From assembly GCF_004833285.1 (NCBI RefSeq), contig NZ_STFG01000001.1:1-64000 (forward strand): 64,000 nt of DNA, given 5' to 3'. Shown here one piece after another: positions 9,057 through 17,153 of this stretch. How positions within the stretch are numbered: the first letter of the stretch is position 1; every line of letters starts with the position of its first letter. The stretch is from Lampropedia puyangensis (GTDB lineage Bacteria; Pseudomonadota; Gammaproteobacteria; Burkholderiales; Burkholderiaceae_C). The notes beneath the pieces were generated by a model that worked only from the letters and a program-made list of their open reading frames with translations, was not told the origin of the DNA and made no database searches. Position numbers and translations under genes: made by a program.

Positions 9057-9530
9057 ATGGCTATGTTTGACTCTATTTCTCAACGCTTATCTGAACTGGG
9101 TTTGGTTCTGCCCGAGTTGCCGCGACCGCAAGCCAACTACCTGCCGTATAAGCGGTTTGGCAACCTTGTGTTTCTGGCAGGCCAAACCAGCATTGGCCAA
9201 GTGCTCTACCAAGGCACGTTGAGCAAAGCCGAAGATGTTGAGGCCGGTTATGCGGCGGCCCGCCAATGTGGTGTGCACTTGATTGCAGCGCTGAAAATGG
9301 CTTGTGATGGCGACCTCAGCCGTGTGCAGGCCTGTCTCAAAGTCAACGGTTATGTGCAAGCCGCTGCTGGGTTTGATTCGGTGCCAGCGGTCATTAACGG
9401 CACATCAGACCTATTTGTTGAAGTCTTTGGTGAGGCAGGCACCCATGCGCGTACAGCGATTGGCGTTTCCGTCTTGCCACGCGATGCCAGTGTGGAGGTG
9501 GAGGCGGTGTTTGCTGTGCGCGAGCACTGA
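9057..9530 (+). CDS. RidA/YjgF/RutC-family protein
   Basis: This 157-residue member of the RidA family has one chorismate-mutase-like fold that normally trimerises and hydrolyses reactive enamines/imines or carbamate-like intermediates. The arginine of the active site appears retained in GTHARTAIGVSVLP, equivalent to the PARS region of RidA. It follows the GntR gene after 77 bp. Members occur in pyrimidine (RutC) and ureide gene clusters, where they clear unstable nitrogen intermediates. The exact reaction is unknown. Confidence 0.82.
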   Translation: MAMFDSISQRLSELGLVLPELPRPQANYLPYKRFGNLVFLAGQTSIGQVLYQGTLSKAEDVEAGYAAARQCGVHLIAALKMACDGDLSRVQACLKVNGYVQAAAGFDSVPAVINGTSDLFVEVFGEAGTHARTAIGVSVLPRDASVEVEAVFAVREH

Positions 9531-9761
9531 CTCATCAAGATCCATCTGCATCGCCCGGTACCTATGCTGGCGTTAGCGCTTGTTCTAGGGATAGGGCCTG
9601 GCGCTGCAGCGTAAAGCGGCTGCTCAGCCCCTGTTTTCTTTTCTTGTTTTCTGCCATTGATTGACACCTCGCATCGCGTCAGAGGTGGGCGTCAGCCTGT
9701 GCTTTGTGCAGCAGCAATGGCTTTTCTCTTGTCTTTTTTCTTTCTCATCACGAGGTGCATC

Positions 9762-10136
9762 ATGCAAATCAATAAACCTGAAATCGTTGAAGAAGTCACA
9801 CATGCTTTTATGCGCTATGAGCGCGCGCTCACCAGCAACGACGTCGAGGTGCTGGACGAATTGTTTTGGAATAGCGAGCACACGGTGCGCTTTGGCGCGA
9901 CAGAACACCTGTACGGCTTTGCCGAGATTCAGGCATTCCGTGCGGGGCGTCCGTCACAAGGGTTGGATCGCGATATGCTCAAAACCCAAATCACCACTTT
10001 TGGCGATGATCTCGCCACCGCGCACTTGGAATTCCAACGCATTGGCTCCGACAAAGTTGGGCGTCAAACGCAAACGTGGGTGCGCCTGCCGCAAGGCTGG
10101 CGCGTGGTGTCCGCTCACGTCAGCATGCTGGCCTGA
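9762..10136 (+). CDS. HpxZ/AtzH-like protein (DUF3225, SnoaL-like fold)
   Basis: This 124-residue protein is recognisable as the DUF3225 family by VRFGATEHLYGFAEIQAFRAGR and the end TWVRLPQGWRVVSAHVS. Relatives are HpxZ of oxalurate catabolism and AtzH of the cyanuric acid pathway, both encoded beside an AtzE/HpxY amidase. A GAGG ribosome-binding site precedes the ATG at 9762, and longer in-frame starts upstream look spurious. It supports the idea that the amidase at 190-1521 belongs to an oxalurate/biuret-like step. Confidence 0.8.
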   Translation: MQINKPEIVEEVTHAFMRYERALTSNDVEVLDELFWNSEHTVRFGATEHLYGFAEIQAFRAGRPSQGLDRDMLKTQITTFGDDLATAHLEFQRIGSDKVGRQTQTWVRLPQGWRVVSAHVSMLA

Positions 10137-10308
10137 TTTCGGCTGCTTCACTACTTCAGGGCAGTGAGTGGCATGGCCATGCACGGAGTCGCGGTACCAA
10201 CCTAAGTGCGTTGGTTGACCACGAGCCCCTCATTTTTTACTAACAAGCCATGCCCGTTATGCCCCTATATCAGACAGTGGCTGGAGCACCTTTGCCTTGC
10301 AATAATTT

Positions 10309-11286
10309 ATGAAAATCATTCGCTGGTTGCCCGATACGTTTGTGCTGTTGATTCTGGCTGCGGTGCTGCTGGCATCGCTGCTGCCAGTTGCTGGCCAAGC
10401 TGCACAATGGTTTGGCTATTTCACACAAGCGGCCATTGCGCTGCTGTTTTTTATGCATGGCGCCAAGCTGTCGGCGCAGCAGGTGCGTGCTGGCTTGGGA
10501 CAGTGGCGTTTACATCTCGCAGTGTTTGCCTGCACGTTTGCGCTTTTTCCACTGCTGGGGTGGCTATTGCGCCCGGTGTTTTCTGCGGTGGTCGGACAAG
10601 AGCTGACTCTCGGGCTGTTGTTTCTCTGCGCTTTGCCTTCTACCGTTCAGTCCTCGATCGCTTTTACTGCCATGGCTGGCGGCAATGTGGCCGCGGCGGT
10701 GTGCAGTGCCGCCACATCCAGTTTGTTGGGCGTTTTTGTCACCCCTTTGTTGGTCGTGCTCATGTTTGGTGTACATGGCGACTTTGCGTTGGGGCCTGCG
10801 GTGTTGCAAGTGGCATTGCAACTGCTGTTGCCTTTTGCGCTGGGGCAATGGGCGCGCCGCTGGATTGGTGCGTGGGTGCAGCGCCATCGCAGTTGGCTCA
10901 AGCAGGTGGATAACAGCTCGATTTTGCTGGTGGTCTATGGTTCGTTTTCGGCTGCTGTGGTGGGCGGTATTTGGCAACGTGTCGATGCTTGGCATCTTGC
11001 ACTCTTGCTGGTGCTGTGTGTGATGTTGCTGGCCTTGGTGTTTGCCATCACGCTGGGGTTGGGGCAACTCTGCGGTTTTGCGTGGGAAGACAGAAAGACA
11101 CTGTTTTTTTGTGGTTCCAAGAAAAGCCTGACCACGGGCATTCCATTGGCGAATGTGTTGTTCCCAGCAGTCAGCGTTGGCCTGATGATTTTGCCCACCA
11201 TGTTGTTTCACCAAATCCAATTGCTGGCATGCGCCTATGTGGCGCGGCGCTGGGGGCATGCTGGTAGTCAAAGTCAAGCCCATTAA
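10309..11286 (+). CDS. Bile acid:sodium symporter family (YfeH-like) permease
   Basis: This 325-residue membrane protein has about ten hydrophobic segments and resembles the BASS/SBF-like family (YfeH group). The conserved ALPSTVQSSIAFTAMAGGN and FFCGSKKSLTTGIPLANVLF stretches are typical crossover regions. It would be a sodium-coupled carrier of an organic anion, perhaps importing a pathway intermediate or exporting a product. It lies 172 bp after the HpxZ-like gene and is the last gene before the IS5 remnant. The substrate is unknown. Confidence 0.85.
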   Translation: MKIIRWLPDTFVLLILAAVLLASLLPVAGQAAQWFGYFTQAAIALLFFMHGAKLSAQQVRAGLGQWRLHLAVFACTFALFPLLGWLLRPVFSAVVGQELTLGLLFLCALPSTVQSSIAFTAMAGGNVAAAVCSAATSSLLGVFVTPLLVVLMFGVHGDFALGPAVLQVALQLLLPFALGQWARRWIGAWVQRHRSWLKQVDNSSILLVVYGSFSAAVVGGIWQRVDAWHLALLLVLCVMLLALVFAITLGLGQLCGFAWEDRKTLFFCGSKKSLTTGIPLANVLFPAVSVGLMILPTMLFHQIQLLACAYVARRWGHAGSQSQAH

Positions 11287-11336
11287 GACGCATTTTTTTT
11301 ATGCCCCGCTCATTCTGATAAAGCGGTCGATTGTAT

Positions 11337-11972
11337 GGGCTTTGTTGCATAAATAAACCGATGGTAGAGCTTGCCCAAAGCCCAGACGCAGTTATCCCGC
11401 GGCGACCGTTCTGGGGCAGCCCAATTGGGCGAATCGATTCAAGATGGCCGCTCGCACATTGAGCTCCACGACCTGTCTCTCAAAGGTCTTGGCCTTGACT
11501 TTTTCTCCGAGCTTTTTAAAGCAATTCATCTTCACCCAAGAACTTCATCCCCGTCGAATCGACGAGCAGATACAGTCCCTCTTTACTGGGTATGTAATGC
11601 ACCTGTACATCCAAGTCTCTTTGCCTGCGACAGACTGTGCTGAAGTCAGGAGCCTTCCATGGCAGGCCTGACAACTTGATGAGCGATTCGACCAAGCCAA
11701 TGGTCTGGCGTAGCGCCAAATTGAACAGCCCTTTGAGGGTCAGGCAACACTGAATGGCTGCGTCCGAATAGCTTTGCCTGCGGCCTCGCTTGCCGCTCGC
11801 TGGAGGCTGCCACTGCATGTCTGGCTCAAACCACACGGTGAGCGAACCTCGCGCCTTCATTGCCTGGTTGTACTCTTTCTAGTTCTTTGTTCGGTATTTA
11901 CGCGTTGACCAGCTTGATTCACGCATGCTCAGAGACTACTACTGTTTACGGCTCGGTTTGTGCAACAAAGTC
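11337..11972 (-). mobile_element. Internally deleted IS5-family insertion sequence
   Basis: The left end is GGGCTTTGTTGCAT at 11337. The right end is an imperfect inverted copy (TGCAACAAAG) ending near 11972. The element is only about 636 bp, much shorter than the roughly 1.0-1.2 kb typical of the family, because the middle of the transposase is missing. The left end is nearly identical to the IS end at 1-54 but inverted, so the two flank the region between them. Confidence 0.75.
11392..11926 (-). pseudogene. IS5-family transposase remnant (nonsense codon and internal deletion)
   Basis: Reading the minus strand from the ATG at 11924-11926 gives an IS5-type N-terminus. It is interrupted by TAG at 11879-11881, where YRTKN-stop-KEYNQAM suggests a former Trp codon. 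The frame continues through RGSLTVWFEPDM and VDSTGMKFLGEDE, then jumps directly to the family C-terminus (MNCFKKLGEKVKA to LGCPRTVAAG, stop at 11392-11394) in another frame. Around 140 residues covering the central catalytic part are gone. It cannot encode an active transposase. Confidence 0.8.
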
Positions 11973-12276
11973 TCGAAAATGCGCAATGCGGCGTTGCCTG
12001 CTTTGCGCATACAGACGTATGCGCTGCAACAGTTGCCTTGCATGGCCTTTTTTGTTTTGAGCCTTGCGCGACCGTGTGGAGCTCCTAAGCACGTTCTTAA
12101 TGCACGAGTTGCGCGTGTACGTTGATTGCCCCAAATGGGCTCCCTAAAAAAGATTAGTGCCAGATAACTGCGTCTCAATTTTAGAGGGCCTGTTTTTTTG
12201 TTGAATGCAAAAAACGTGTTGTAGGTGTTGAAACATGCCTGAACGCTGGCGTTTTGTTTCAAGGGGCTTGGTTGGT
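11973..12276. other. Gene-free stretch after the IS remnant
   Basis: About 300 bp contain no gene I can support. A minus-strand reading frame of 118 codons (11939-12295) spans it but overlaps both the IS end and the 3' end of the DUF445 gene and has no recognisable domain. A short sequence CCTAAGCACGTTCTTAATG at 12083-12101 resembles motifs near 21664, 23712 and 61741. It may be repetitive DNA. Confidence 0.4.
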
Positions 12277-13506
12277 CTAACTGCCAATCAACCACTGCGT
12301 GACGCTGAAAATGGCCAAGCCCACCAAACCACCAACGAGTGTGCCGTTGATGCGGATGTACTGCAGGTCTTTACTCAAATGCGATTCGACTTCGTCAATC
12401 AGCTCACGGGTATCCCATTCACCCACGCGATCGCTGATGTGGCGACGGATGGCGGGGCGGTAATAGTCCACCACTTGTGGCCCAAGTTCTTGAATTTGCG
12501 TGTTAACCCAGGCTTGCATGTCGGGGTTGTGCGCGAGCTCGCGCCCCATGTGAGTAATGCCTGCTTCCAAGCGCAATGTTAGGGGGGAGTCACTACTGCG
12601 CAAATCCTGTGACAGCCAACGCAGTAGGTCTGCCCAGACGTGCTCCAGGTAGGTGTTCAATTGCGGATGCTCGAGAATTTGGTCGCGCAGTTGGTTGGCC
12701 TTGGCTTGGAGTTCTGGGTCTGCCTTGAGCCGCATGATCCAGTTTTGCACAGCTTGATCCAGCCGCTGGCGCATGGGATGGTCAGCAGACTCGCCCATGT
12801 CTTTAAGGTTACGCGCAATGGCATTGATGATCTTGCGTGTGGTCAGGCGCGCGGCAGCCTGGTCGAGCGCCAAATAGCGTAAAGCACGCAGCTCTTTGGC
12901 AATGGCTTGTGTGATGTGTTGTTGTGTGCTTTCACTTTCCACCGCCCTGGCCAGTTGTGCGGTCAGGTCATCGAGCAGTTCTTGGTGGCGCCCTTGCGCG
13001 GTTAGGGAGTCGAGCACGGCCGCACTGCTGTTGGAGACATCCATTTGTTGCAAGGCTGAACGCACATTGCGCGTGAAAAAGGCCCGTACTTTGGTGTCGT
13101 CCATTGCTTCTAAACCAAAGCGGGTCGTGGCCAGCAAGGGCTGCAGAAGTCGCTGCGCATTGCCGGGCGACTGCAGCCATTGGGCGAGCCAGTGCGCAGC
13201 ATCCCACTGTGCTAATTTATTGCGGATGTAGTTCAGGCTCAGGAAATTGCGGTCAATGAAGTCGGCCAGACCTTGGCCCAGTCGCTGCTGGTTTTTGGCC
13301 AGTACGGCTGTGTGGGGAATGGGGATGCCCATCGGGTGGCGGAACATGGCCACCACGGCGAACCAGTCGGCAAGCGCGCCCACCATGCCTGCTTCAGCGA
13401 AGGCGGCGACATAAGGCCAGAGTGGATGCTGGTGGCGTAATGCGGTTGCGACCGCATACAAGGCGGTGACGACAATCAAGAGAAAAAGGGCAAGGGGGTG
13501 GCGCAT
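12277..13506 (-). CDS. DUF445 family membrane protein (YjiN-like)
   Basis: This protein has about 409 residues from the ATG at 13506 (MRHPLALF). An N-terminal membrane segment is followed by the DUF445 signature around FAEAGMVGALADWFAVVAMFRHP, a long helical region, and a C-terminal hydrophobic anchor (GTLVGGLVGLAIFSVTQWLI). The family is widespread in bacteria and its function is not established. A TTG 36 bp upstream is in frame. It is divergent from the M20 hydrolase that follows. Confidence 0.85.
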   Translation of the reverse strand: MRHPLALFLLIVVTALYAVATALRHQHPLWPYVAAFAEAGMVGALADWFAVVAMFRHPMGIPIPHTAVLAKNQQRLGQGLADFIDRNFLSLNYIRNKLAQWDAAHWLAQWLQSPGNAQRLLQPLLATTRFGLEAMDDTKVRAFFTRNVRSALQQMDVSNSSAAVLDSLTAQGRHQELLDDLTAQLARAVESESTQQHITQAIAKELRALRYLALDQAAARLTTRKIINAIARNLKDMGESADHPMRQRLDQAVQNWIMRLKADPELQAKANQLRDQILEHPQLNTYLEHVWADLLRWLSQDLRSSDSPLTLRLEAGITHMGRELAHNPDMQAWVNTQIQELGPQVVDYYRPAIRRHISDRVGEWDTRELIDEVESHLSKDLQYIRINGTLVGGLVGLAIFSVTQWLIGS

Positions 13507-13684
13507 GGTGCAGACATTCCGTGTCGAAGGGCTGATGTGCAAGAGAATGGGCTACTATCAAAACTTTCGGTAAAGTAGGGTGCGCTGGGCCATGGATGCT
13601 TGGGCTTTGCTGCCAGACGCTTTATGAAGCATAACGGCGCAAGATGACTTTGAACCGATAAGACGTTGCTGGGTGGGAATATTT

Positions 13685-14890
13685 ATGAAACTGATTGATT
13701 CTATTGTGGCCAAGGCGGAGGCGATCGAGGCGATTCGCAAAGACATTCATGCGCACCCTGAGTTGTGTTTTGAAGAACACCGCACTGCCGATGTGGTGGC
13801 CAATTTGTTAACGCAGTGGGACATTCCTGCTCATCGTGGCTTGGGCACGACCGGTGTGGTCGGCATCGTGCATGGCCGTGATGGCGGCGCCAGTGGTAAG
13901 GCCATTGGTTTGCGTGCAGACATGGATGCCTTGCCAATGCAAGAGCGCAATACCTTTGCCCATGCCAGTACGGTTGAAGGCAAGATGCATGCTTGCGGCC
14001 ATGATGGCCATACCGCGATGCTTTTGGGGGCTGCGCAGTACTGGGCGCAAGGGAAAAATCGTGATTTTGATGGCACTGTCTATCTGATTTTTCAACCTGC
14101 AGAAGAGGGCGGCGGTGGCGCCCGCGAGATGATTCAGGACGGCTTGTTCAAACAGTTTCCGATGGATGCAGTATTTGGCATGCACAACTGGCCGGGCATG
14201 CGCGCTGGAACGATGGCGTCAAGCGCAGGGCCCGTCATGGCCTCGTCCAATGAATTTCTCATTACTGTCAAAGGCAAGGGCGGCCATGCTGCTATGCCAC
14301 ATATGGTGGTGGACCCTATGCCGGTGGCATGCCAGATGGTGTTGGGTTTTCAGACCATTGTGAGTCGCAATGTCAAGCCCATTGATACGGCAGTGGTGTC
14401 GGTCACCATGATTCACGGAGGAGATGCCACCAACGTGGTGCCACAGAGTTGTGAGTTACAAGGCACGGTGCGTACCTTCAATGTCCAAACGCTGGATTTA
14501 GTGGAGGCGCGCATGCGCACCATTGCGAACGACATGGCCAGTGCTTTTGGCTGCGAGGTCGACTTTGAATTTCATCGCAATTACCCTGCGACGGTGAATA
14601 CTGCTGCTGAAGCCGATTTGGCCTTTCGCGTTATGCAGGAGGTGGTGGGCGTGGAGAATGCTTTGCCACAAGAGCCGTCTATGGGCGCAGAGGACTTTTC
14701 TTTCATGCTGCTGGAAAAGCCCGGTGCATATTGTTTTATCGCCAATGGCGATGGCGACCACCGGGCGGCAGGCCATGGTGGAGGCCCCTGCACGCTGCAC
14801 AACGCCAGTTACGACTTCAATGATGCCTTGCTCCCATTAGGGGCTACCTATTGGGTGAAGTTGGCGCAACGTTGGTTTGCGGAGCATTGA
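13685..14890 (+). CDS. M20 family amidohydrolase (hippurate hydrolase / aminoacylase type)
   Basis: This 401-residue zinc-dependent amidohydrolase removes the acyl group from N-acyl amino acids or peptides. Metal ligands are visible in the HACGHDGH motif, the PAEEG glutamates, the GMHNWPG histidine and a late CTLHN histidine. The dimerisation insert starts near KGKGGHAAMPH. The ATG at 13685 fits the family start, and a GTG at 13673 is in frame. The gene stands alone and is followed by a strong intrinsic terminator. The natural substrate cannot be decided from sequence. Confidence 0.88.
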   Translation: MKLIDSIVAKAEAIEAIRKDIHAHPELCFEEHRTADVVANLLTQWDIPAHRGLGTTGVVGIVHGRDGGASGKAIGLRADMDALPMQERNTFAHASTVEGKMHACGHDGHTAMLLGAAQYWAQGKNRDFDGTVYLIFQPAEEGGGGAREMIQDGLFKQFPMDAVFGMHNWPGMRAGTMASSAGPVMASSNEFLITVKGKGGHAAMPHMVVDPMPVACQMVLGFQTIVSRNVKPIDTAVVSVTMIHGGDATNVVPQSCELQGTVRTFNVQTLDLVEARMRTIANDMASAFGCEVDFEFHRNYPATVNTAAEADLAFRVMQEVVGVENALPQEPSMGAEDFSFMLLEKPGAYCFIANGDGDHRAAGHGGGPCTLHNASYDFNDALLPLGATYWVKLAQRWFAEH

Positions 14891-14921
14891 ATAGCAGGTA
14901 GGCGCACCATCGTGCTGAGCC

Positions 14922-14947
14922 AAAAGGAGGGTATCCCTCCTTTTTTT
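14922..14947 (+). terminator. Intrinsic terminator after the M20 hydrolase
   Basis: A perfect stem AAAGGAGGG / CCCTCCTTT with loop TAT is followed by a run of seven T residues. It ends the transcript 30 bp after the stop codon and insulates tamA downstream. Confidence 0.88.
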
Positions 14948-15031
14948 ATAATTTGTTGACGCTCAAGCGTCACTAATCCTGCTTTTTATCGGTGGTTTGA
15001 GGCGTTCGCTTACAGTCAAAATCGTGCAGCA

Positions 15032-16966
15032 ATGTCAGAATATGCCCCCATGATTGAGACCTCTTTATTTGACCGCTACTTGACCAGAAAGTCTCTCGCG
15101 TATCGGCGAACAGGCTATGCAGCGCTGTTGCTGCTGACGCTTGGCTTGCAGGGCTGCGGAGTGTTGGGTGGTACTAAAACACAAAGTGAAGAACAGGATG
15201 CTGCCCAAGAAGCTGGTGCTGTTGCTGCCACAGAAGGGGATGTGGCTTTTGATGTGCAAGTCCATAGTGATGACCGCAGTATCGCCAGCCATTTGGAGCA
15301 GCATCTCGATGTGCAGCGCTACACCCGATTCCCTGATCTGCAAGAGAGTGAATTCAATCGCTTGTTGATTGAGGCAGATGCTAATGCGCGTGATTTGTTG
15401 GCGGCTTTGGGCTACTTCAACCCTGAGTTGACCCTGACAGTGCAGAATAATCCAGAAGGTAAGGGTGTGCCGCGCTCGATTGTGGTGCAAGTGCAGCCTG
15501 GCGTGCAAACCGTGGTGCAAAGCCACCAGGTCACATTCGCAGAGCCGATGGCCAGTAACCCTGAGGCCCAGGCGCAACGCCGACGGATTGAGCGCCGCTG
15601 GAGTTTGCAAGACGGCGATCCGTTTACCGAGACCGATTGGAGTGCAGCCAAAAGTGCAGGCTTGCGTGAGCTGCAAAAATACCGTTACCCCACTGCGCAG
15701 ATTGCCAATAGCCAGGCACGCGTCGATGCGGATGCCAACAAAGCGGATGTCAGCGTAGAGTACGACGCTGGCCCGGCGTATCGGTTTGGTGAGGTCAAGC
15801 TGACCGGGGTGGAGCGCTACGATGCGCAAGGCATTCGCAACATCGCCCGCATTCCTACGGGGGCAGACTACAGCGAAGAAGAACTGTTGGATGCGCAGCA
15901 ACGATTGGCTGCCAGTGGGTATTTTGATTCTGCATTTTTAATGCTGGATACAGAAAACAGTGCGCCAGACCATGCGACTGTGGTGGCCCAGTTGCGCGAA
16001 GCCAAATACCAGAAGGTGGTGTTTGGCGTGGGTGTCTCTACTGATGCAGGGCCTCGGCTGTCGATTGACCATACGCACAACAAGCTGTGGCCTTTGGGGT
16101 GGCGCACGGTCAGCCAGTTGGCTCTGGACAGCAAAAACCAGAAGATCTCCAGCCAGGCCACGGCGATGCCCAATGAGAAGGGGTGGGCTTGGTTCATGGG
16201 TGGCAAGCTCGAACGTGCTGACGTGGGGGATGTGAAAGCCAACAGTGTGTCCCTGGTCGGTGGCCGCTCCAAATCGGTCGGTCATATTGATCGCCGTTAC
16301 TTCCTGCAGTACGACATCAGCCGGGTGATGGGCGGCAGTGAACTTAGCGGCAGTGCTTCTTCGATCATGGCCAATTACGATTGGACCGGGCGTTACTTTG
16401 ACAGCAAAAGCAATCCTTCTTCAGGGTACGGCTTGGGGGCAGAGGTCGGGGTGGGCTATACCTTGACACCGCAGCAAGATCCTTTTTTGCGTACGCACCT
16501 GCGTGCTTTGCAGTTCATTCCTTTTGGGGCGCGTAATGAGGTCGGACGCAGAAGCCGTTTGGCTGTGCGCGGCGATCTCGGGGCCGTGGTGGCTGACAGT
16601 GGTGTCAAAGTGCCTGCGTCTTTGTTGTTCCTGACTGGTGGCGACACTACTGTGCGCGGCTACGGCTTTGAAAGTATCGGCTCCAGAGCGCAAGGCGATG
16701 ACCTCTATGGTGGCCGTTACATGGCTGTAGGCAGTGTGGAATGGCAGCGCCCCGTCACGCTGTTTGGCAATGCGACGGATTGGGGGCACGCAATGTTTGT
16801 GGATGCAGGTGCCGTGTCTGATGAAACATCCCAAATGCGCGTCTATACCGGTGTGGGGACGGGCATTCGCTGGAACAGCCCGGTTGGCCCTATGCAGGCG
16901 GATGTGGCTTACGGCGTGCAAAAGCAGCAAGTGCGCGTGCATTTGCGCATGGGTTTTTCATTCTGA
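15032..16966 (+). CDS. tamA: TamA-like Omp85 outer-membrane translocation protein
   Basis: This 644-residue Omp85/BamA-superfamily protein has an N-terminal hydrophobic signal (residues about 28-42), three POTRA-like regions to about residue 310, and a C-terminal 16-strand beta-barrel. The barrel contains the FLTGGDTTVRGYGFESIG motif typical of the family and ends in Phe (MGFSF). It is the outer-membrane half of the TAM complex, which helps insert outer-membrane proteins and move phospholipids. The inner-membrane half, tamB, follows after 187 bp. The signal ends in LQGC with Cys42, so it may be a lipoprotein. An alternative ATG is seven codons in. Confidence 0.9.
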   Translation: MSEYAPMIETSLFDRYLTRKSLAYRRTGYAALLLLTLGLQGCGVLGGTKTQSEEQDAAQEAGAVAATEGDVAFDVQVHSDDRSIASHLEQHLDVQRYTRFPDLQESEFNRLLIEADANARDLLAALGYFNPELTLTVQNNPEGKGVPRSIVVQVQPGVQTVVQSHQVTFAEPMASNPEAQAQRRRIERRWSLQDGDPFTETDWSAAKSAGLRELQKYRYPTAQIANSQARVDADANKADVSVEYDAGPAYRFGEVKLTGVERYDAQGIRNIARIPTGADYSEEELLDAQQRLAASGYFDSAFLMLDTENSAPDHATVVAQLREAKYQKVVFGVGVSTDAGPRLSIDHTHNKLWPLGWRTVSQLALDSKNQKISSQATAMPNEKGWAWFMGGKLERADVGDVKANSVSLVGGRSKSVGHIDRRYFLQYDISRVMGGSELSGSASSIMANYDWTGRYFDSKSNPSSGYGLGAEVGVGYTLTPQQDPFLRTHLRALQFIPFGARNEVGRRSRLAVRGDLGAVVADSGVKVPASLLFLTGGDTTVRGYGFESIGSRAQGDDLYGGRYMAVGSVEWQRPVTLFGNATDWGHAMFVDAGAVSDETSQMRVYTGVGTGIRWNSPVGPMQADVAYGVQKQQVRVHLRMGFSF

Positions 16967-17153
16967 TGGGCTCGCATGGCTTTGCATGGTGCAAAGCTGC
17001 ACGGTGTGTTTGAGCAGCGTTTCTTGAATAGCGCCCCAGATGGTGCCTTGGCCCCGTGTTTTGCCCTGCACGGTAGCGCTGTGCAACCCGGCGATGGCGC
17101 TGGGTCGGCTGTGAATCTGGTGTGCGTACCAATAAGAAAAGGTTTTGATTTGT

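Noticed and set aside
11939-12295. 118-codon minus-strand frame after the IS5 remnant
   Set aside because: It overlaps the IS end and the DUF445 gene 3' end and has no recognisable domain or good start; more likely repetitive non-coding DNA.
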